From Deltaproteobacteria bacterium (GTDB lineage Bacteria > Desulfobacterota > Desulfuromonadia > Geobacterales > Geobacteraceae), in the NCBI GenBank assembly GCA_021848385.1, contig JAJZUQ010000012.1, positions 1-64,000 on the forward strand: a DNA stretch of 64,000 nucleotides. The letters run 5' to 3'. Under the pieces are notes generated by a model. That model was not told the origin of the DNA and made no database searches. It saw only the letters and a list, made by a program, of their open reading frames with translations. The translations under genes and the position numbers were made by a program. Below, in pieces: positions 7,880-17,797 of this stretch; the stretch's first letter is position 1; each line of letters begins with the position of its first letter.

Positions 7880-8875
7880 ATGAAAGAACACGATGCTGCA
7901 GGGAAAAAACCAATTCAAATAGGTAAGGGGAAAGCTTCGACGGTAGGGAGAGGACGCCGTTCCCGTTTTGTTAGACAAATGAAATGGCGTGTGGGGGTGG
8001 TGGCTTTCATAATGTTCTCCCTCCCCGTAGTTCTTCTCCCCCGCAGGGTTGCCGTAAGATTCGGCGAGCTTGCCGGCATTCTCGTATTTCACCTGTGCCG
8101 TTGCGAAAGGCTCAGGGCCATCGAGAACATTCAGGGCTCTCTCTCCTATTTCGAACGAAACGGGGGATTGGACCCTGCGTATGGTTCGCCCTACGAGATT
8201 GCCCGGCGAACATTCGCCCAGTTCGGCAAATCCGTGGTTGAAGTCCTGAAACTATACTACGGTGTTGGACGGGGAATCATCGACAGTGTGGAAATCCGGG
8301 GGCTGGAGCATTACTGGAAGGCCTGTGAACGGAACAAAGGGATCATCTTTATTACGGGCCATTGCGGTAACTGGGAGTTGATGGCCCTGGCATTCGGGGC
8401 TCGTTATGCACCTGTTTCTGTCGTAGCGAAGCATCAGGACAACCGGTTTTTCAATTCGGCGATAGAAAATTTGCGCAGCAACTTTCGCAATGGCGTGATC
8501 TATACCGATGGAGCGGCACGGAAAGTCTTTTATGAACTGAGACAGAAGGGGATTGTGGGGATACTGCTGGACAAGGTGGTGAAACCCCAGGAAGGTGCTG
8601 TTGTCGACTTTCTGGGAAGACCGGCCTGGACACCGATCATGCCGGCCATCATAGCTGCAAAGACCGGAGTTCCCCTGGTCCCCATATTCATTCATCGTGA
8701 AGGTGACAGGCACGTCATCACCATCTCCCCTGAGATAGATTTTTCATGCGACGATACGGCAACTATGGATTCCGTTGCCATTACGCAGGAGTTGACATCT
8801 CATATCGAAAACTACATACGAACCCATCCTGACGAATGGATGTGGATGTACAAGCGCTGGAAAAACGTCGCGTGA
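7880..8875 (+). CDS. Lysophospholipid/lipid A acyltransferase of the LpxL/HtrB family
   Basis: Inner-membrane acyltransferase that adds secondary acyl chains to lipid A or a related lipid. It has a basic N-terminal tail, one membrane helix (VGVVAFIMFSLPVVLLP) and the LpxL-type catalytic motif GHCGNWELM, an H-x4-E box. Further family features are VVAKHQDNRFFN and the C-terminal HPDEWMWMYKRWK, a strong signature. Start uncertain: the frame also offers a TTG at 7862 and an ATG at 7979 directly before the helix; none has a strong ribosome binding site. Length of 331 fits the family. Confidence 0.85.
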   Translation: MKEHDAAGKKPIQIGKGKASTVGRGRRSRFVRQMKWRVGVVAFIMFSLPVVLLPRRVAVRFGELAGILVFHLCRCERLRAIENIQGSLSYFERNGGLDPAYGSPYEIARRTFAQFGKSVVEVLKLYYGVGRGIIDSVEIRGLEHYWKACERNKGIIFITGHCGNWELMALAFGARYAPVSVVAKHQDNRFFNSAIENLRSNFRNGVIYTDGAARKVFYELRQKGIVGILLDKVVKPQEGAVVDFLGRPAWTPIMPAIIAAKTGVPLVPIFIHREGDRHVITISPEIDFSCDDTATMDSVAITQELTSHIENYIRTHPDEWMWMYKRWKNVA

Positions 8876-8919
8876 CGTTTGCCCGGGATGCGAATAATCC
8901 GAATTGAGGTATGCTTGAG

Positions 8920-8961
8920 AGTGCCCACCGACGTGTTACGGATGGGCACTTTCTCGTTTTT
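8920..8961 (+). terminator. Intrinsic terminator after the acyltransferase gene
   Basis: AGTGCCCA (8920-8927) pairs perfectly with TGGGCACT (8943-8950), with an inner CCG/CGG pair and one bulged A, followed by the T-rich TTCTCGTTTTT. Confidence 0.65.
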
Positions 8962-9003
8962 CCCCGTAACGGGCAAGTGTATGACGTTCCCAAGGAGGCA
9001 ATG

Positions 9004-11319
9004 ATGAATAGTTATCCCAAATCACTCCCTATTCTCCTTCTGGTGGTGCTGCTCTGCGTCGTTTTGTACCTGCCTCGTCATGCCGCTGCCGACAACGGTG
9101 ATGTTGGATGGCCACGGAGTTTCAATGATGGGGGAACGATCGTTACCGTTTACCAGCCCCAACCGGAGTCCCTTGAGGGGAACGTGTTGAAGGGGATGGC
9201 TGCCGTTTCCTTGATTCCCAAGGGGAAGAAACAGCCGGTGTTCGGTGCGGTCTGGCTTGAGTCAAAAGTTGCGGTCGACAGGGACAGTCGGACCGTGCAG
9301 ATTCTAAGCACCGACGTGCCGCGGGTACGATTCGCTGATGCCACTTCAGAAGAGCAGGAGCATTACAGCAGCTTCCTTGAAAATCAAATTAATGCAATCC
9401 CACTCACCATTAACTACGACCAGCTTCTAGCCAGCCTCAGTGTTGCCCAACGGGAGCGGAGGGAAGCCGAAGGACTGAATAACGCACCGCCGAAGATCAT
9501 TTTTGAGACGGTTCCGGCGATTCTGGTGCTCATCGACGGTGAACCCCGACTCCATGCATTGGCCGGCACGAAGCTGAAGCGGGTTATAAATACCCCCTTT
9601 TTCATCGTCCTTGACACGACGACAGGGACCTACTGGCTGAACGGCGGCACCACATGGTTTGCCGCGTCTGATGTCATGGGGCAATGGCAACGGAATACGA
9701 CTCCTCCCCGAGAGGTCGTGACTGCTTTCTTATCCCAACTGGGCACCGCAAAGCCGAAAATCTCCAAGGCGGAAACTTCAGCGGACAAGCGGGTGCCCAA
9801 GATTGTTGTCGCCACCGAACCGACGGAACTGATCGTCTTCGACGGCGAACCGAAGTTTACCCCCCTCATCGACAGTGACCTCCTCTATGTGACCAATACG
9901 GAAGACGATGTTTTCCTGGAGATGACAAGCCAGCGGTACTATGTGGTCCTTGCCGGCCGGTGGTACCGGAGTGGGTCGCTCAAGGGTCCCTGGGAGTTTG
10001 TCCGCCCCGATCACCTTCCGGAGTCATTTGCCCGGATACCCGAATCCTCGGAAAAGGGTAAAGTGCTCCCCTTTGTTGCCGGCACCCGGCAGGCCCAGGA
10101 AGCATCCATGGATGCCCAGATTCCGCAGACCGCCGCCATCAAGCGTAATGAGGGGAGCCTGGATGTCGTCTACGATGGCGAACCGAGGTTCGAACCGATC
10201 CCCAAGACGACAATAGAGATGGCGGTCAACACCCAGGAAACGGTGCTCAGGATTGGCGACAGCTATTACTGTTGTCACCAGGCGGTCTGGTACGTGGCCG
10301 ATTCGCCGGAGGGACCGTGGGCTGTGGCCGACTACGTTCCCCCCGAGGTGCAGACCATCCCACCCGAGAGCTCGGCCTACAACGTGAAGTATGTCCGGGT
10401 CTACGATGCGACCCCCGATGTCGTGTATGTGGGGTACACCCCCTCCTATCTGGGGTGTTACCCTTACTATGGTTCGGTCGTGTACGGTACCGGCTACTAT
10501 TATCCCCCGTACATCGGTCCCATCTTCTACTACCCGCGTCCCTTTACCTGGGGGTTCCATGTTAACTTCAATCCCTGGACCGGCTGGAGCTATGGCATGA
10601 GCTGGAGCGCCGGCTGGCTGGATTTCAGCCTCGGGTTCGGTTATTATGGCGGCTGGTGGGGGCCGGGAGGCTACTACTGGCGTCCCAACTACAATTACTA
10701 CTACCGGCCGGTCAATATTTACCGTCCGGTAGGCACGAATGTCGGTGTCAGGGGAACCGGTACCCGATCTGCCGGCGGTATCCGCCCTCTCCGGAACGTT
10801 ACAAACCTCTACAGCCGCGGGGATAACGCCAGGATGCTGGCTGGCGGAACTGCTTGGAACAGGGTGGGAAGGCAGACTTTTGCCCCAAGGGTCTCCACAA
10901 GGGGTCAGGTGAACAATGTCTTCACCGACAGAGAAGGGAATGTCATGCGCCGCGGCAAGGACGGCAGCTGGCAGCGACGGGAGCGGGGGACGTGGAAACC
11001 GGCCGAGAGGAAAGCGGGTGCAACGGGGGACATGCGACCGGCCATGAACCGCGGTGTCGGGACCACACTCGATCGCGATTACGAAGGGCGCAGGCGAGGG
11101 ATTGAGCGGGCGCAGAGTTATCGTCCTCCCCAGAGTTACCAGCGCTCCCAGGATTACCGGCCGCCACAGGGATACCAGCGACCGGCCGGCGGCTTTTCCC
11201 GTCCTTCGGGAGGAAGCAGTTTTCCGCGTGGTGGAGGATACTCCCCCCCCTCAGGCGGCGGGTTTTTCCAGGGGGGTGGAAATGTCCCCGTGCCGCGTGG
11301 CGGTGGCCGGAGCCGGTAA
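9004..11319 (+). CDS. Large secreted protein with three internal repeats and an aromatic/glycine/arginine-rich tail
   Basis: I do not recognise this 771-residue protein. The frame runs upstream to 8911, but AAGGAGG at 8992-8998 places the start at ATG 9004 (or 9001); a signal peptide follows (LPILLLVVLLCVVLY ... AAA-D). Three copies of a roughly 70-residue unit can be aligned by eye, anchored on DGEPRLHAL (residue 178), DGEPKFTPL (280) and DGEPRFEPI (391); each continues with a strand ending NT, then an aromatic segment and WY or GPW. From about residue 480 the sequence is packed with Tyr, Trp, Gly and Pro (GYYYPPYIGPIFYYPRPFTW), and the last 150 residues are Arg/Gly/Gln-rich with short repeats such as SYRPPQSYQRSQDYRPPQ. 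It is probably a periplasmic or surface protein. Confidence 0.8.
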   Translation: MNSYPKSLPILLLVVLLCVVLYLPRHAAADNGDVGWPRSFNDGGTIVTVYQPQPESLEGNVLKGMAAVSLIPKGKKQPVFGAVWLESKVAVDRDSRTVQILSTDVPRVRFADATSEEQEHYSSFLENQINAIPLTINYDQLLASLSVAQRERREAEGLNNAPPKIIFETVPAILVLIDGEPRLHALAGTKLKRVINTPFFIVLDTTTGTYWLNGGTTWFAASDVMGQWQRNTTPPREVVTAFLSQLGTAKPKISKAETSADKRVPKIVVATEPTELIVFDGEPKFTPLIDSDLLYVTNTEDDVFLEMTSQRYYVVLAGRWYRSGSLKGPWEFVRPDHLPESFARIPESSEKGKVLPFVAGTRQAQEASMDAQIPQTAAIKRNEGSLDVVYDGEPRFEPIPKTTIEMAVNTQETVLRIGDSYYCCHQAVWYVADSPEGPWAVADYVPPEVQTIPPESSAYNVKYVRVYDATPDVVYVGYTPSYLGCYPYYGSVVYGTGYYYPPYIGPIFYYPRPFTWGFHVNFNPWTGWSYGMSWSAGWLDFSLGFGYYGGWWGPGGYYWRPNYNYYYRPVNIYRPVGTNVGVRGTGTRSAGGIRPLRNVTNLYSRGDNARMLAGGTAWNRVGRQTFAPRVSTRGQVNNVFTDREGNVMRRGKDGSWQRRERGTWKPAERKAGATGDMRPAMNRGVGTTLDRDYEGRRRGIERAQSYRPPQSYQRSQDYRPPQGYQRPAGGFSRPSGGSSFPRGGGYSPPSGGGFFQGGGNVPVPRGGGRSR

Positions 11320-11415
11320 GGCGGGCTTTGCAGTCTGTAATCGACTCAACTCCACTGTTCAGTGTGATCCGTATCTGATACGAATCAGGATGACTACGGG
11401 AAAGGTAAACGGCTG

Positions 11416-12396
11416 ATGCAGGTGCTTGCGGGTGATATAGGCGGGACATCGGCGCGGCTGGCGTGGGTTGCCGTAAATGATGATGGGTGTGAAATCCTGG
11501 CTGAACACTGGTACAGGAGCCGCGAGCACGGCAGTCCCGTCGATGTGGTCAGGGAATTTGTGCATGAGTTCGGCGTAACGGTGGACCGTGCCTGTTTCGG
11601 CGTTGCCGGCCCTGTGAGGGAGGGGAGGGTGCAGACGCCGAACCTCCCCTGGAGCGTTGACGGGGAGGAACTGGCGCGGGCACTGGGTCTTCCGGCGGTT
11701 GGGATCATCAATGATCTTGAGGCACATGCACACGGCATCGACCTCCTGAAAGACGAGGATCTTGCAGTTCTTAATCCGGGTATCGCCACGAAAGGGGGGG
11801 CCATAGCCGTTATTTCTGCGGGTACCGGTCTGGGAGTCGCCTTTGCCCATTGGGACGGGACCGTCCATCGGCCGCTACCGAGTGAGGGAGGACATGCCGA
11901 TTTTGCCCCCCGGAACGAGCTGGAAGCGGAACTTCTCCTCTACCTGCGCACCGAGCATGGGCGAGTCAGCTGCGAGCGGGTGATATCGGGGCCGGGACTC
12001 CGCAATATCTACCGTTTTCTTCGTGATTGTAAACAGATGCCGGAGTGCCCGGAAGTTGCTGCGGAAATGCTGACGGACGATCCCTCCCGCGCCATATCCT
12101 CAGCAGCCCTGGAGGGGCGCTGTGAGCTTTGCGTTCGTTCCCTCGATCTCTTTGCCTCTCTCTACGGTGCTGAAGCGGGGAATGTGGCGCTGCGGTACCT
12201 TGCCACTGGCGGTATTTATGTGGGTGGCGGAATAGCTCCCAAGATCATCGACAAGCTCAGGGAGCCGGCCTTCATGATGGCCTTCACCGCCAAGGGGCGT
12301 CTCAGCCCTCTGCTGGAAACCATTCCGGTGCGGGTTATCCTCAATGAGAGGAGTGCACTCCTTGGTGCGGCGCGCTGTGCCGCACTGGAGGGGTGA
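11416..12396 (+). CDS. glk: Glucokinase
   Basis: ATP-dependent phosphorylation of glucose to glucose 6-phosphate. The 326 residues match the proteobacterial Glk family: N-terminal phosphate motif LAGDIGGTSARLAWV, the sugar-binding region VGIINDLEAHAHGI, the ATP-binding AVISAGTGLGVAF and SEGGHADFAPRN, and the C-terminal ATGGIYVGGGIAPKI. GGAAAGG sits upstream of the ATG. It stands alone between the repeat protein and tRNA-Met. Confidence 0.93.
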   Translation: MQVLAGDIGGTSARLAWVAVNDDGCEILAEHWYRSREHGSPVDVVREFVHEFGVTVDRACFGVAGPVREGRVQTPNLPWSVDGEELARALGLPAVGIINDLEAHAHGIDLLKDEDLAVLNPGIATKGGAIAVISAGTGLGVAFAHWDGTVHRPLPSEGGHADFAPRNELEAELLLYLRTEHGRVSCERVISGPGLRNIYRFLRDCKQMPECPEVAAEMLTDDPSRAISSAALEGRCELCVRSLDLFASLYGAEAGNVALRYLATGGIYVGGGIAPKIIDKLREPAFMMAFTAKGRLSPLLETIPVRVILNERSALLGAARCAALEG

Positions 12397-12463
12397 GGAG
12401 GTCAAGGAACTAAGACGCTTGACGACAGGGATGCCATACAAACGAGATGCACTTCCTTTTTTC

Positions 12464-12492
12464 TTGACACCGGTCGGGTTCTGTTTTATAAA
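12464..12492 (+). promoter_or_regulatory. Promoter of tRNA-Met
   Basis: TTGACA (12464-12469), 17-nt spacer, TATAAA (12487-12492), about 100 nt upstream of the tRNA. Confidence 0.75.
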
Positions 12493-12591
12493 CTTTGTTT
12501 CCTGAGGTTCGGGTCACGTAACGACGTTTCCAACCCACCATACCTACCGACCTCTTTGGCCAATCCAGGGAGGTTTTTCATGCACGAGCTT

Positions 12592-12668
12592 GGCGGTGTA
12601 GCTCAGCTGGTTAGAGCATACGGCTCATATCCGTAGTGTCCGGGGTTCAAGTCCCTGCACCGCCACCA
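12592..12668 (+). tRNA. tRNA-Met (CAT), elongator
   Basis: Acceptor GGCGGTG/CACCGCC, anticodon arm TACGG-CTCATAT-CCGTA with anticodon CAT, encoded CCA. The acceptor, D-arm and anticodon stem closely resemble the elongator tRNA-Met of other bacteria as I remember it. A tRNA-Ile2 whose CAT is modified by TilS cannot be wholly excluded from the gene sequence alone, and tilS happens to be the next gene. Confidence 0.85.
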
Positions 12669-12674
12669 AATCAA

Positions 12675-12701
12675 CCCCTCTTGATAAAGAGGGGTTTTTT
12701 T
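12675..12701 (+). terminator. Intrinsic terminator after tRNA-Met
   Basis: CCCCTC, loop TTGATAAA, GAGGGG, then seven T. Confidence 0.9.
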
Positions 12702-12756
12702 ATGCCTGTAGTTTGCTAGTATAACTGGATATAAGGATCACCATCGGGGGCGACGA

Positions 12757-14142
12757 GTGCGGCGTCAGGTTGTGGACACAATAAGAGAATACGGGTTATT
12801 CGCGGAAGGGGGCCGGGTCGTGGTGGCCGTGTCCGGCGGTGCCGATTCCGTTGCCCTCCTCGACCTCCTCGCCGATCTGCCGGAATTTCATCTCTCCCTT
12901 GTGGTAGCCCATCTCAATCACCTGCTTCGCGGCGAGGAATCTGACGGTGATGAGGCTTTCGTTGTTCGTCTGGCCGGCGTATATGGCATCCCCGTGGTAA
13001 CCCGCCGGGTGGATGTGCATGAACTGGCCCATAGAAAGAGGCTTTCTCTGGAAGAAGCGGGGAGGGTAGCCCGCTATGCCTTTTTCGATGAGGTTGCCGC
13101 AAGCCATGGTGCCCACTCCGTTGCCCTTGCCCACCATGCCGACGACCAGGCCGAAACGGTCCTGCTGCGCCTGCTGCGTGGGGCGGCCGGGAGCGGACTG
13201 TCCGCCATGCTTCCTCGCTCGGCAGACGGCAGATACGTCCGGCCGCTTCTGAGAGTGATCCGCCGGGAAATCGAAGCGTACCTGGCCGCGCGCGAGCTTT
13301 CTTTTCGTACGGACAGTAGCAACACCGATACGGGTTTTCTGCGCAATCGGGTGCGTCACGAGCTGTTGCCCCATCTTGCCGGCTATAATGCGAATATTGC
13401 GTCGCGTTTGACGGCGACTGCCGAAATACTGGCTAACGACGAGGAACTTCTTGAGCAGATTGTTGTCGCCGCATTTGCCCGCCACGGCAGTTTCGACCGG
13501 GCGGAGGCAAGGCTGTGCATAACGGCTCTGACCACTGAATCCCGAGGGTTGAGACTTCGTCTTTACCGTCATGCCCTTCGTCTTGTCCGGGGTGACCTGG
13601 CCCGGATCGGCTTCACCCACCTCCAGTCCATCGACCGTCTCGTACGTGACGCCGCCTCAGGTGCGAGCCTCAATCTGCCAGGGGGGAGCCGGGTGACAAA
13701 GAGTTACGAACACCTGGTTTTTACCGTGGGAGCTGGCGAGACGGTTCCCGCTGAGTGGGAGGTGAAGGTGGAGGGGCCAGGGAGCTATCCTCTTCCTGGC
13801 GGCAGCGTGCTGGTGGTCGAGCCGGCTGCGCTTCATGCCGCTCTGCAGGCGGCATCACCTGCGATGACCTTCCTGGATGGTGAGCAGGCCCCTTTCCCCT
13901 GGCTGGTGCGCAACTTTCGCCCGGGGGATCGGTTTGTCCCCCTGGGGATGACAGGCAGAAAGAAGGTCAAGGAGCTCTTTATCGACGACAAAATCCCCCG
14001 TGACCGGAGATGGCGTATCCCCCTGATATTCAGCCCAACTGACCTGGTCTGGGTGGCTGGCGTGCGAGCTTGTGCGGAGGCGCGTCTGACGCCGGGTACC
14101 GTGGACGTGCTGAAAGTTGAAATTCTCGGCTTAATGCCTTAA
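12757..14142 (+). CDS. tilS: tRNA(Ile)-lysidine synthase
   Basis: Attaches lysine to C34 of tRNA-Ile2 (CAT), turning it into an AUA reader; essential in most bacteria. The PP-loop ATPase motif is VAVSGGADSVALLDLL near residue 25, followed by VVAHLNHLLRGEESDGD and the LAHHADDQAETVLLRLLRG segment. The C-terminal TilS substrate-binding domain is present (RNFRPGDRFVPLGMTGRKKVKELF split by eye, then RRWRIPLIF). Length of 461 is normal. GTG start at 12757. It follows the tRNA-Met terminator and precedes ftsH, a common neighbourhood for tilS. Confidence 0.94.
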   Translation: MRRQVVDTIREYGLFAEGGRVVVAVSGGADSVALLDLLADLPEFHLSLVVAHLNHLLRGEESDGDEAFVVRLAGVYGIPVVTRRVDVHELAHRKRLSLEEAGRVARYAFFDEVAASHGAHSVALAHHADDQAETVLLRLLRGAAGSGLSAMLPRSADGRYVRPLLRVIRREIEAYLAARELSFRTDSSNTDTGFLRNRVRHELLPHLAGYNANIASRLTATAEILANDEELLEQIVVAAFARHGSFDRAEARLCITALTTESRGLRLRLYRHALRLVRGDLARIGFTHLQSIDRLVRDAASGASLNLPGGSRVTKSYEHLVFTVGAGETVPAEWEVKVEGPGSYPLPGGSVLVVEPAALHAALQAASPAMTFLDGEQAPFPWLVRNFRPGDRFVPLGMTGRKKVKELFIDDKIPRDRRWRIPLIFSPTDLVWVAGVRACAEARLTPGTVDVLKVEILGLMP

Positions 14143-14268
14143 AGGTCTTGTAAATAGGGGGCTATTATGGTACTTTTCGTCGTCAAAACGCGTTGTATAA
14201 GCCGTTACGGACCGCACCCACGCTGCCGGCCATGACCCCGCAGCTTACCCGACTCAAGAGGAGGCACC

Positions 14269-16089
14269 TTGAACCAGTTTTATAAAAACCTCGCGCTCTG
14301 GCTCGTCATCAGTCTCATGATGATACTTCTCTTCAATCTCTTCAACAAACCGAAGCCAACCCAGGAAAAGCTCGCCTTCAGCGATTTCATCACGGCGGTG
14401 GATTCAGGAAAGATCAACGCGGTTACCATCCAGGGTAACGAGGTGTACGGCAAGTTTACGGACGGCAAGGATTTCCGCACCTATAAACCCTCCGACGCCA
14501 TGCTCTCCGAGACGCTTCTGGCGAAAAAGGTTTCAATCAACGCCAAGCCTGAGGAAGAGAAATTCTCCTGGTTCTCCATCTTCATTTCCTGGTTCCCTCT
14601 GCTCTTCCTGGTGGGGATATGGATCTTCTTCATGCGCCAGATGCAGGTAGGTGGCGGCAAGGCCATGTCATTCGGCAAGAGCCGGGCCAAGCTTCTGACC
14701 GAGGCTCAGGGTAAAATCACCTTTGAGGACGTGGCCGGGATCGAAGAGGCGAAGGAAGAGCTGGAAGAGATCATCTCCTTCCTCAAGGACCCGAAGAAAT
14801 TCACCAAGCTGGGGGGGCGTATCCCCAAAGGTGTGCTTCTCATGGGTCCCCCGGGTACCGGTAAGACCCTTCTTGCCCGTGCCATTGCCGGTGAGGCAGG
14901 GGTGCCGTTTTTCTCCATCTCCGGTTCGGATTTCGTGGAGATGTTCGTCGGGGTCGGTGCAAGCCGGGTTCGTGACCTCTTTGTCCAGGGGAAAAAGAGT
15001 GCTCCATGCATCATTTTCATCGATGAAATCGATGCCGTCGGGCGTCATCGCGGTGCCGGCCTCGGTGGTGGTCACGACGAGCGTGAGCAGACCCTGAACC
15101 AGCTTCTCGTGGAGATGGACGGCTTCGAATCCAATGAGGGGGTCATCCTGATCGCCGCTACCAACCGGCCCGACGTCCTCGACCCGGCCCTGCTCCGTCC
15201 CGGCCGTTTCGACCGCCAGGTGGTGGTTCCCCGCCCCGACGTGAAGGGTCGCGAAATGATTCTCAAAGTGCATGCCAAAAAGGTGCCTCTCTCCCCCGAG
15301 GTCGATCTTGGGGTCATCGCCCGCGGCACTCCCGGCTTCTCCGGTGCCGATCTCTCCAACGTGGTGAACGAGGCGGCGCTCCTTGCCGCCAGGAAGAACA
15401 AGAACGTTGTGGAGATGATCGACTTCGATGATGCCAAGGACAAGGTTCTCATGGGGGTTGAACGGCGCAGCATGGTGATCTCTGACGATGAGAAGAAAAA
15501 TACCGCCTATCACGAGGCGGGGCATACGCTTGTTGCCAAGCTGATTCCCGGAACCGACCCGGTGCACAAGGTCTCCATCATCCCCCGCGGAAGGGCCCTC
15601 GGTGTAACCATGCAGCTTCCCATCGAGGACAAGCACAGTTACACCAAGGAGTCGCTCCTCGACCGGATCGCCGTACTCATGGGTGGCCGGGCTGCCGAGG
15701 AGATCATCTTCAACAGCATGACAACCGGTGCCGGCAATGATATCGAGCGGGCCACCGAGATTGCCCGGAAGATGGTCTGTGAGTGGGGGATGAGTGAAAA
15801 GCTCGGGCCGGTTACCTTTGGCAAGAAGGATGAGCAGATTTTCCTCGGCCGGGAGATGGCTACCCAGAAGAACTTCAGCGAGGCGACGGCGGTGGAGATC
15901 GATGGTGAGATTCGGCGCATCGTGGAGCAGAATTACAGCCGCGTCATCCGGTTGCTCAGTGCGAATGTCGACATACTTCATCTGATTTCTAAGGAACTCA
16001 TCGAGAAGGAAAACCTCACGGGGGATGAAGTTGACGCCATCATCAAGGGGTCGTCAGCTGGCCAGCAAGGGGAGGTCGCACCATCCTGA
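14269..16089 (+). CDS. ftsH: ATP-dependent zinc metalloprotease FtsH
   Basis: Membrane-anchored hexameric AAA+ protease that degrades unassembled membrane proteins and unstable regulators. Two N-terminal membrane helices (about residues 8-24 and 102-120) flank a small periplasmic domain. Walker A is [13 protein letters not shown], Walker [12 protein letters not shown], the second region of homology ends RPGRFDRQV, and the zinc-binding HEAGH lies in [17 protein letters not shown] start at 14269, with AGAGGAGG just upstream; 606 residues is typical. The stop overlaps the frame of folP (see that entry). Confidence 0.95.
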   Translation: MNQFYKNLALWLVISLMMILLFNLFNKPKPTQEKLAFSDFITAVDSGKINAVTIQGNEVYGKFTDGKDFRTYKPSDAMLSETLLAKKVSINAKPEEEKFSWFSIFISWFPLLFLVGIWIFFMRQMQVGGGKAMSFGKSRAKLLTEAQGKITFEDVAGIEEAKEELEEIISFLKDPKKFTKLGGRIPKGVLLMGPPGTGKTLLARAIAGEAGVPFFSISGSDFVEMFVGVGASRVRDLFVQGKKSAPCIIFIDEIDAVGRHRGAGLGGGHDEREQTLNQLLVEMDGFESNEGVILIAATNRPDVLDPALLRPGRFDRQVVVPRPDVKGREMILKVHAKKVPLSPEVDLGVIARGTPGFSGADLSNVVNEAALLAARKNKNVVEMIDFDDAKDKVLMGVERRSMVISDDEKKNTAYHEAGHTLVAKLIPGTDPVHKVSIIPRGRALGVTMQLPIEDKHSYTKESLLDRIAVLMGGRAAEEIIFNSMTTGAGNDIERATEIARKMVCEWGMSEKLGPVTFGKKDEQIFLGREMATQKNFSEATAVEIDGEIRRIVEQNYSRVIRLLSANVDILHLISKELIEKENLTGDEVDAIIKGSSAGQQGEVAPS

Positions 16090-16958
16090 CCGGTTGTCGC
16101 GGCAATTCCCTGCAGTCGCTCTGCTGGACGACAGGCCGGCGCACCATAGATCTGGCTGCGCACCCCTGTATCATGGGGATACTCAACGTCACCCCTGATT
16201 CCTTCTCCGATGGAAACAGGTTTTTCTCCCCGGAGAAGGCCGTTGAACGCGCGCTGGCGATGGAGGCGGACGGTGCGGACATCATCGACATCGGTGGCGA
16301 GAGCACCCGTCCTGATGCGCCGCCGGTTTCTGCGGAGGAGGAACTGCGCCGGGTCGTGCCGGTCATAGAACGTCTGGTGGGCCGATTGGGCATACCCGTT
16401 TCCGTTGATACCACCAAGGCGGTTGTGGCTGAAGCTGCCCTGGCCGCCGGTGCCGAGATTATCAACGACGTCAGTGCCATGACCTTTGATTCACGGATGG
16501 CCGGGGTTATAGCCGCTGCCGGCGCTGGGGTCGTGCTCCAGCATACCAGGGGGACTCCAGGTGAGATGCAGAAAGACACCTCCTATGGCGACCTTGTCGG
16601 CGACGTAAAGGAATTCCTGGAGGAGGCAATCCGGAAGGCCAGACAGGCCGGGATCACTGACGGACAGGTGGCTGTCGATCCCGGCATCGGTTTTGGCAAG
16701 GATTGTGCGGGAAACCTTGAGATTCTCCGCCGTCTGAGCGAGTTTTTATCCCTCGATCGACCGATTCTGGTCGGGACCTCACGCAAGGCGTTCATAGGGC
16801 AGGTACTGGACCGGAACGTGGACGACCGTCTATTCGGAACGGCCGCAACGGTTGCTCTGGCACTGGTTAACGGCGCCACAATCTTTCGGGTCCATGATGT
16901 CAGGGCGATGCGGGATGTTGCGTATATGAGCCGTGCCATTGTCCAGGGAATCAGGTAA
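16086..16958 (+). CDS. folP: Dihydropteroate synthase, probably with a non-canonical start
   Basis: Joins p-aminobenzoate to the pterin pyrophosphate in folate synthesis. The body is clear: [57 protein letters not shown] and [11 protein letters not shown]. The first ATG (16173) falls inside the first barrel strand, which is too late: family members carry about 15 residues before that MGILNV, and the frame here encodes a matching [15 protein letters not shown] upstream. No ATG, GTG or TTG exists in this frame back to the stop at 16032. AAGGGGAGG at 16067-16075 points to CTG 16086 (overlapping the ftsH TGA as CTGA) or ATC 16083. I chose 16086; the exact start is inferred. Confidence 0.9.
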   Translation: MTGCRGNSLQSLCWTTGRRTIDLAAHPCIMGILNVTPDSFSDGNRFFSPEKAVERALAMEADGADIIDIGGESTRPDAPPVSAEEELRRVVPVIERLVGRLGIPVSVDTTKAVVAEAALAAGAEIINDVSAMTFDSRMAGVIAAAGAGVVLQHTRGTPGEMQKDTSYGDLVGDVKEFLEEAIRKARQAGITDGQVAVDPGIGFGKDCAGNLEILRRLSEFLSLDRPILVGTSRKAFIGQVLDRNVDDRLFGTAATVALALVNGATIFRVHDVRAMRDVAYMSRAIVQGIR

Positions 16959-17029
16959 CGTCACGTTCATGGCAGCCCGTGCAAATCCGCCTACCCCGCT
17001 AGGCAACTTCATCCGGTCAGGTGGCAGTG

Positions 17030-17797
17030 ATGTTCTCTCCTCTCCACAACTGGCAATGGCTTGTCGACCTGTTGGACATCCTGTTGCTTGCCTACGTCAT
17101 ATATCGCCTCATGCTCCTGGTAAGGGGGGCGATGGCGTGGCGGGTGATGTTTGGCCTGATCGTGCTGCTTGTCTGTCACAGCCTGTTTCACTTGACCGGT
17201 TTCAGGACGGTCACCTGGCTCCTCGATAATCTCCTCGGTTCCATTGTTCTTGTTCTCGTTATCATTTTCCAGCATGACATCCGCCGGGCTCTTGTAGCCC
17301 TGGGCCGCACCCGGTACGGCAAGGGACAGGATAGCGATGCGACGCCCGAACTGATCGAGGAACTGGTCATTGCGTCAGAGGGCCTGGCCGGCAAACAGAT
17401 CGGTGCCCTCATGGTCGTCGAACGGGCCATGTCTCTCGATACCTATATGGCGGTTGGAACGGAGATCGATGCCAAGGTGACGAGTGAAATCATTTCATCG
17501 ATTTTTCTCCCCTATTCGCCGATTCATGACGGAGCAGTCATCATTCAGCATGGAAAGTTGACCCGGGCCGGATGTTTTCTTCCCCTGACCCAGAATCCCG
17601 ACGTAGATAAGGCACTGGGGACCCGCCACCGGGCAGCAATCGGGCTTACGGAGGTCGCCGATGCGGTGGTGATTGTGGTCTCCGAGGAGACCGGCAAGAT
17701 TTCGGTTGCGGTCGGCGGAAAGATCACCCGTGATCTGGAGAGCGCGACGCTGCGCAAGATGCTGAAACGGCTTCTTGACGCACGGTGGTTATCATGA
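17030..17797 (+). CDS. cdaA: Diadenylate cyclase CdaA (DacA)
   Basis: Makes the second messenger c-di-AMP from two ATP at the inner membrane. Three N-terminal membrane helices (to about residue 75) are followed by the DAC domain with its two catalytic motifs, DGAVII and, 35 residues on, GTRHRAAIG. AGGTGG five nt before ATG 17030 decides the start over two in-frame GTG codons upstream. It overlaps cdaR by 4 nt, and glmM follows: the classical cdaA-cdaR-glmM module, in which CdaR and GlmM modulate the cyclase. Confidence 0.94.
   Translation: MFSPLHNWQWLVDLLDILLLAYVIYRLMLLVRGAMAWRVMFGLIVLLVCHSLFHLTGFRTVTWLLDNLLGSIVLVLVIIFQHDIRRALVALGRTRYGKGQDSDATPELIEELVIASEGLAGKQIGALMVVERAMSLDTYMAVGTEIDAKVTSEIISSIFLPYSPIHDGAVIIQHGKLTRAGCFLPLTQNPDVDKALGTRHRAAIGLTEVADAVVIVVSEETGKISVAVGGKITRDLESATLRKMLKRLLDARWLS

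Noticed and set aside
12592-12668. tRNA with anticodon CAT beside tilS read as tRNA-Ile2, the TilS substrate
   Set aside because: The acceptor, D-arm and anticodon stem fit elongator tRNA-Met better; adjacency to tilS is common and not evidence of substrate identity.
16933-17229. 98-codon frame between folP and cdaA
   Set aside because: It runs across the cdaA membrane domain in another frame and has no start signal.
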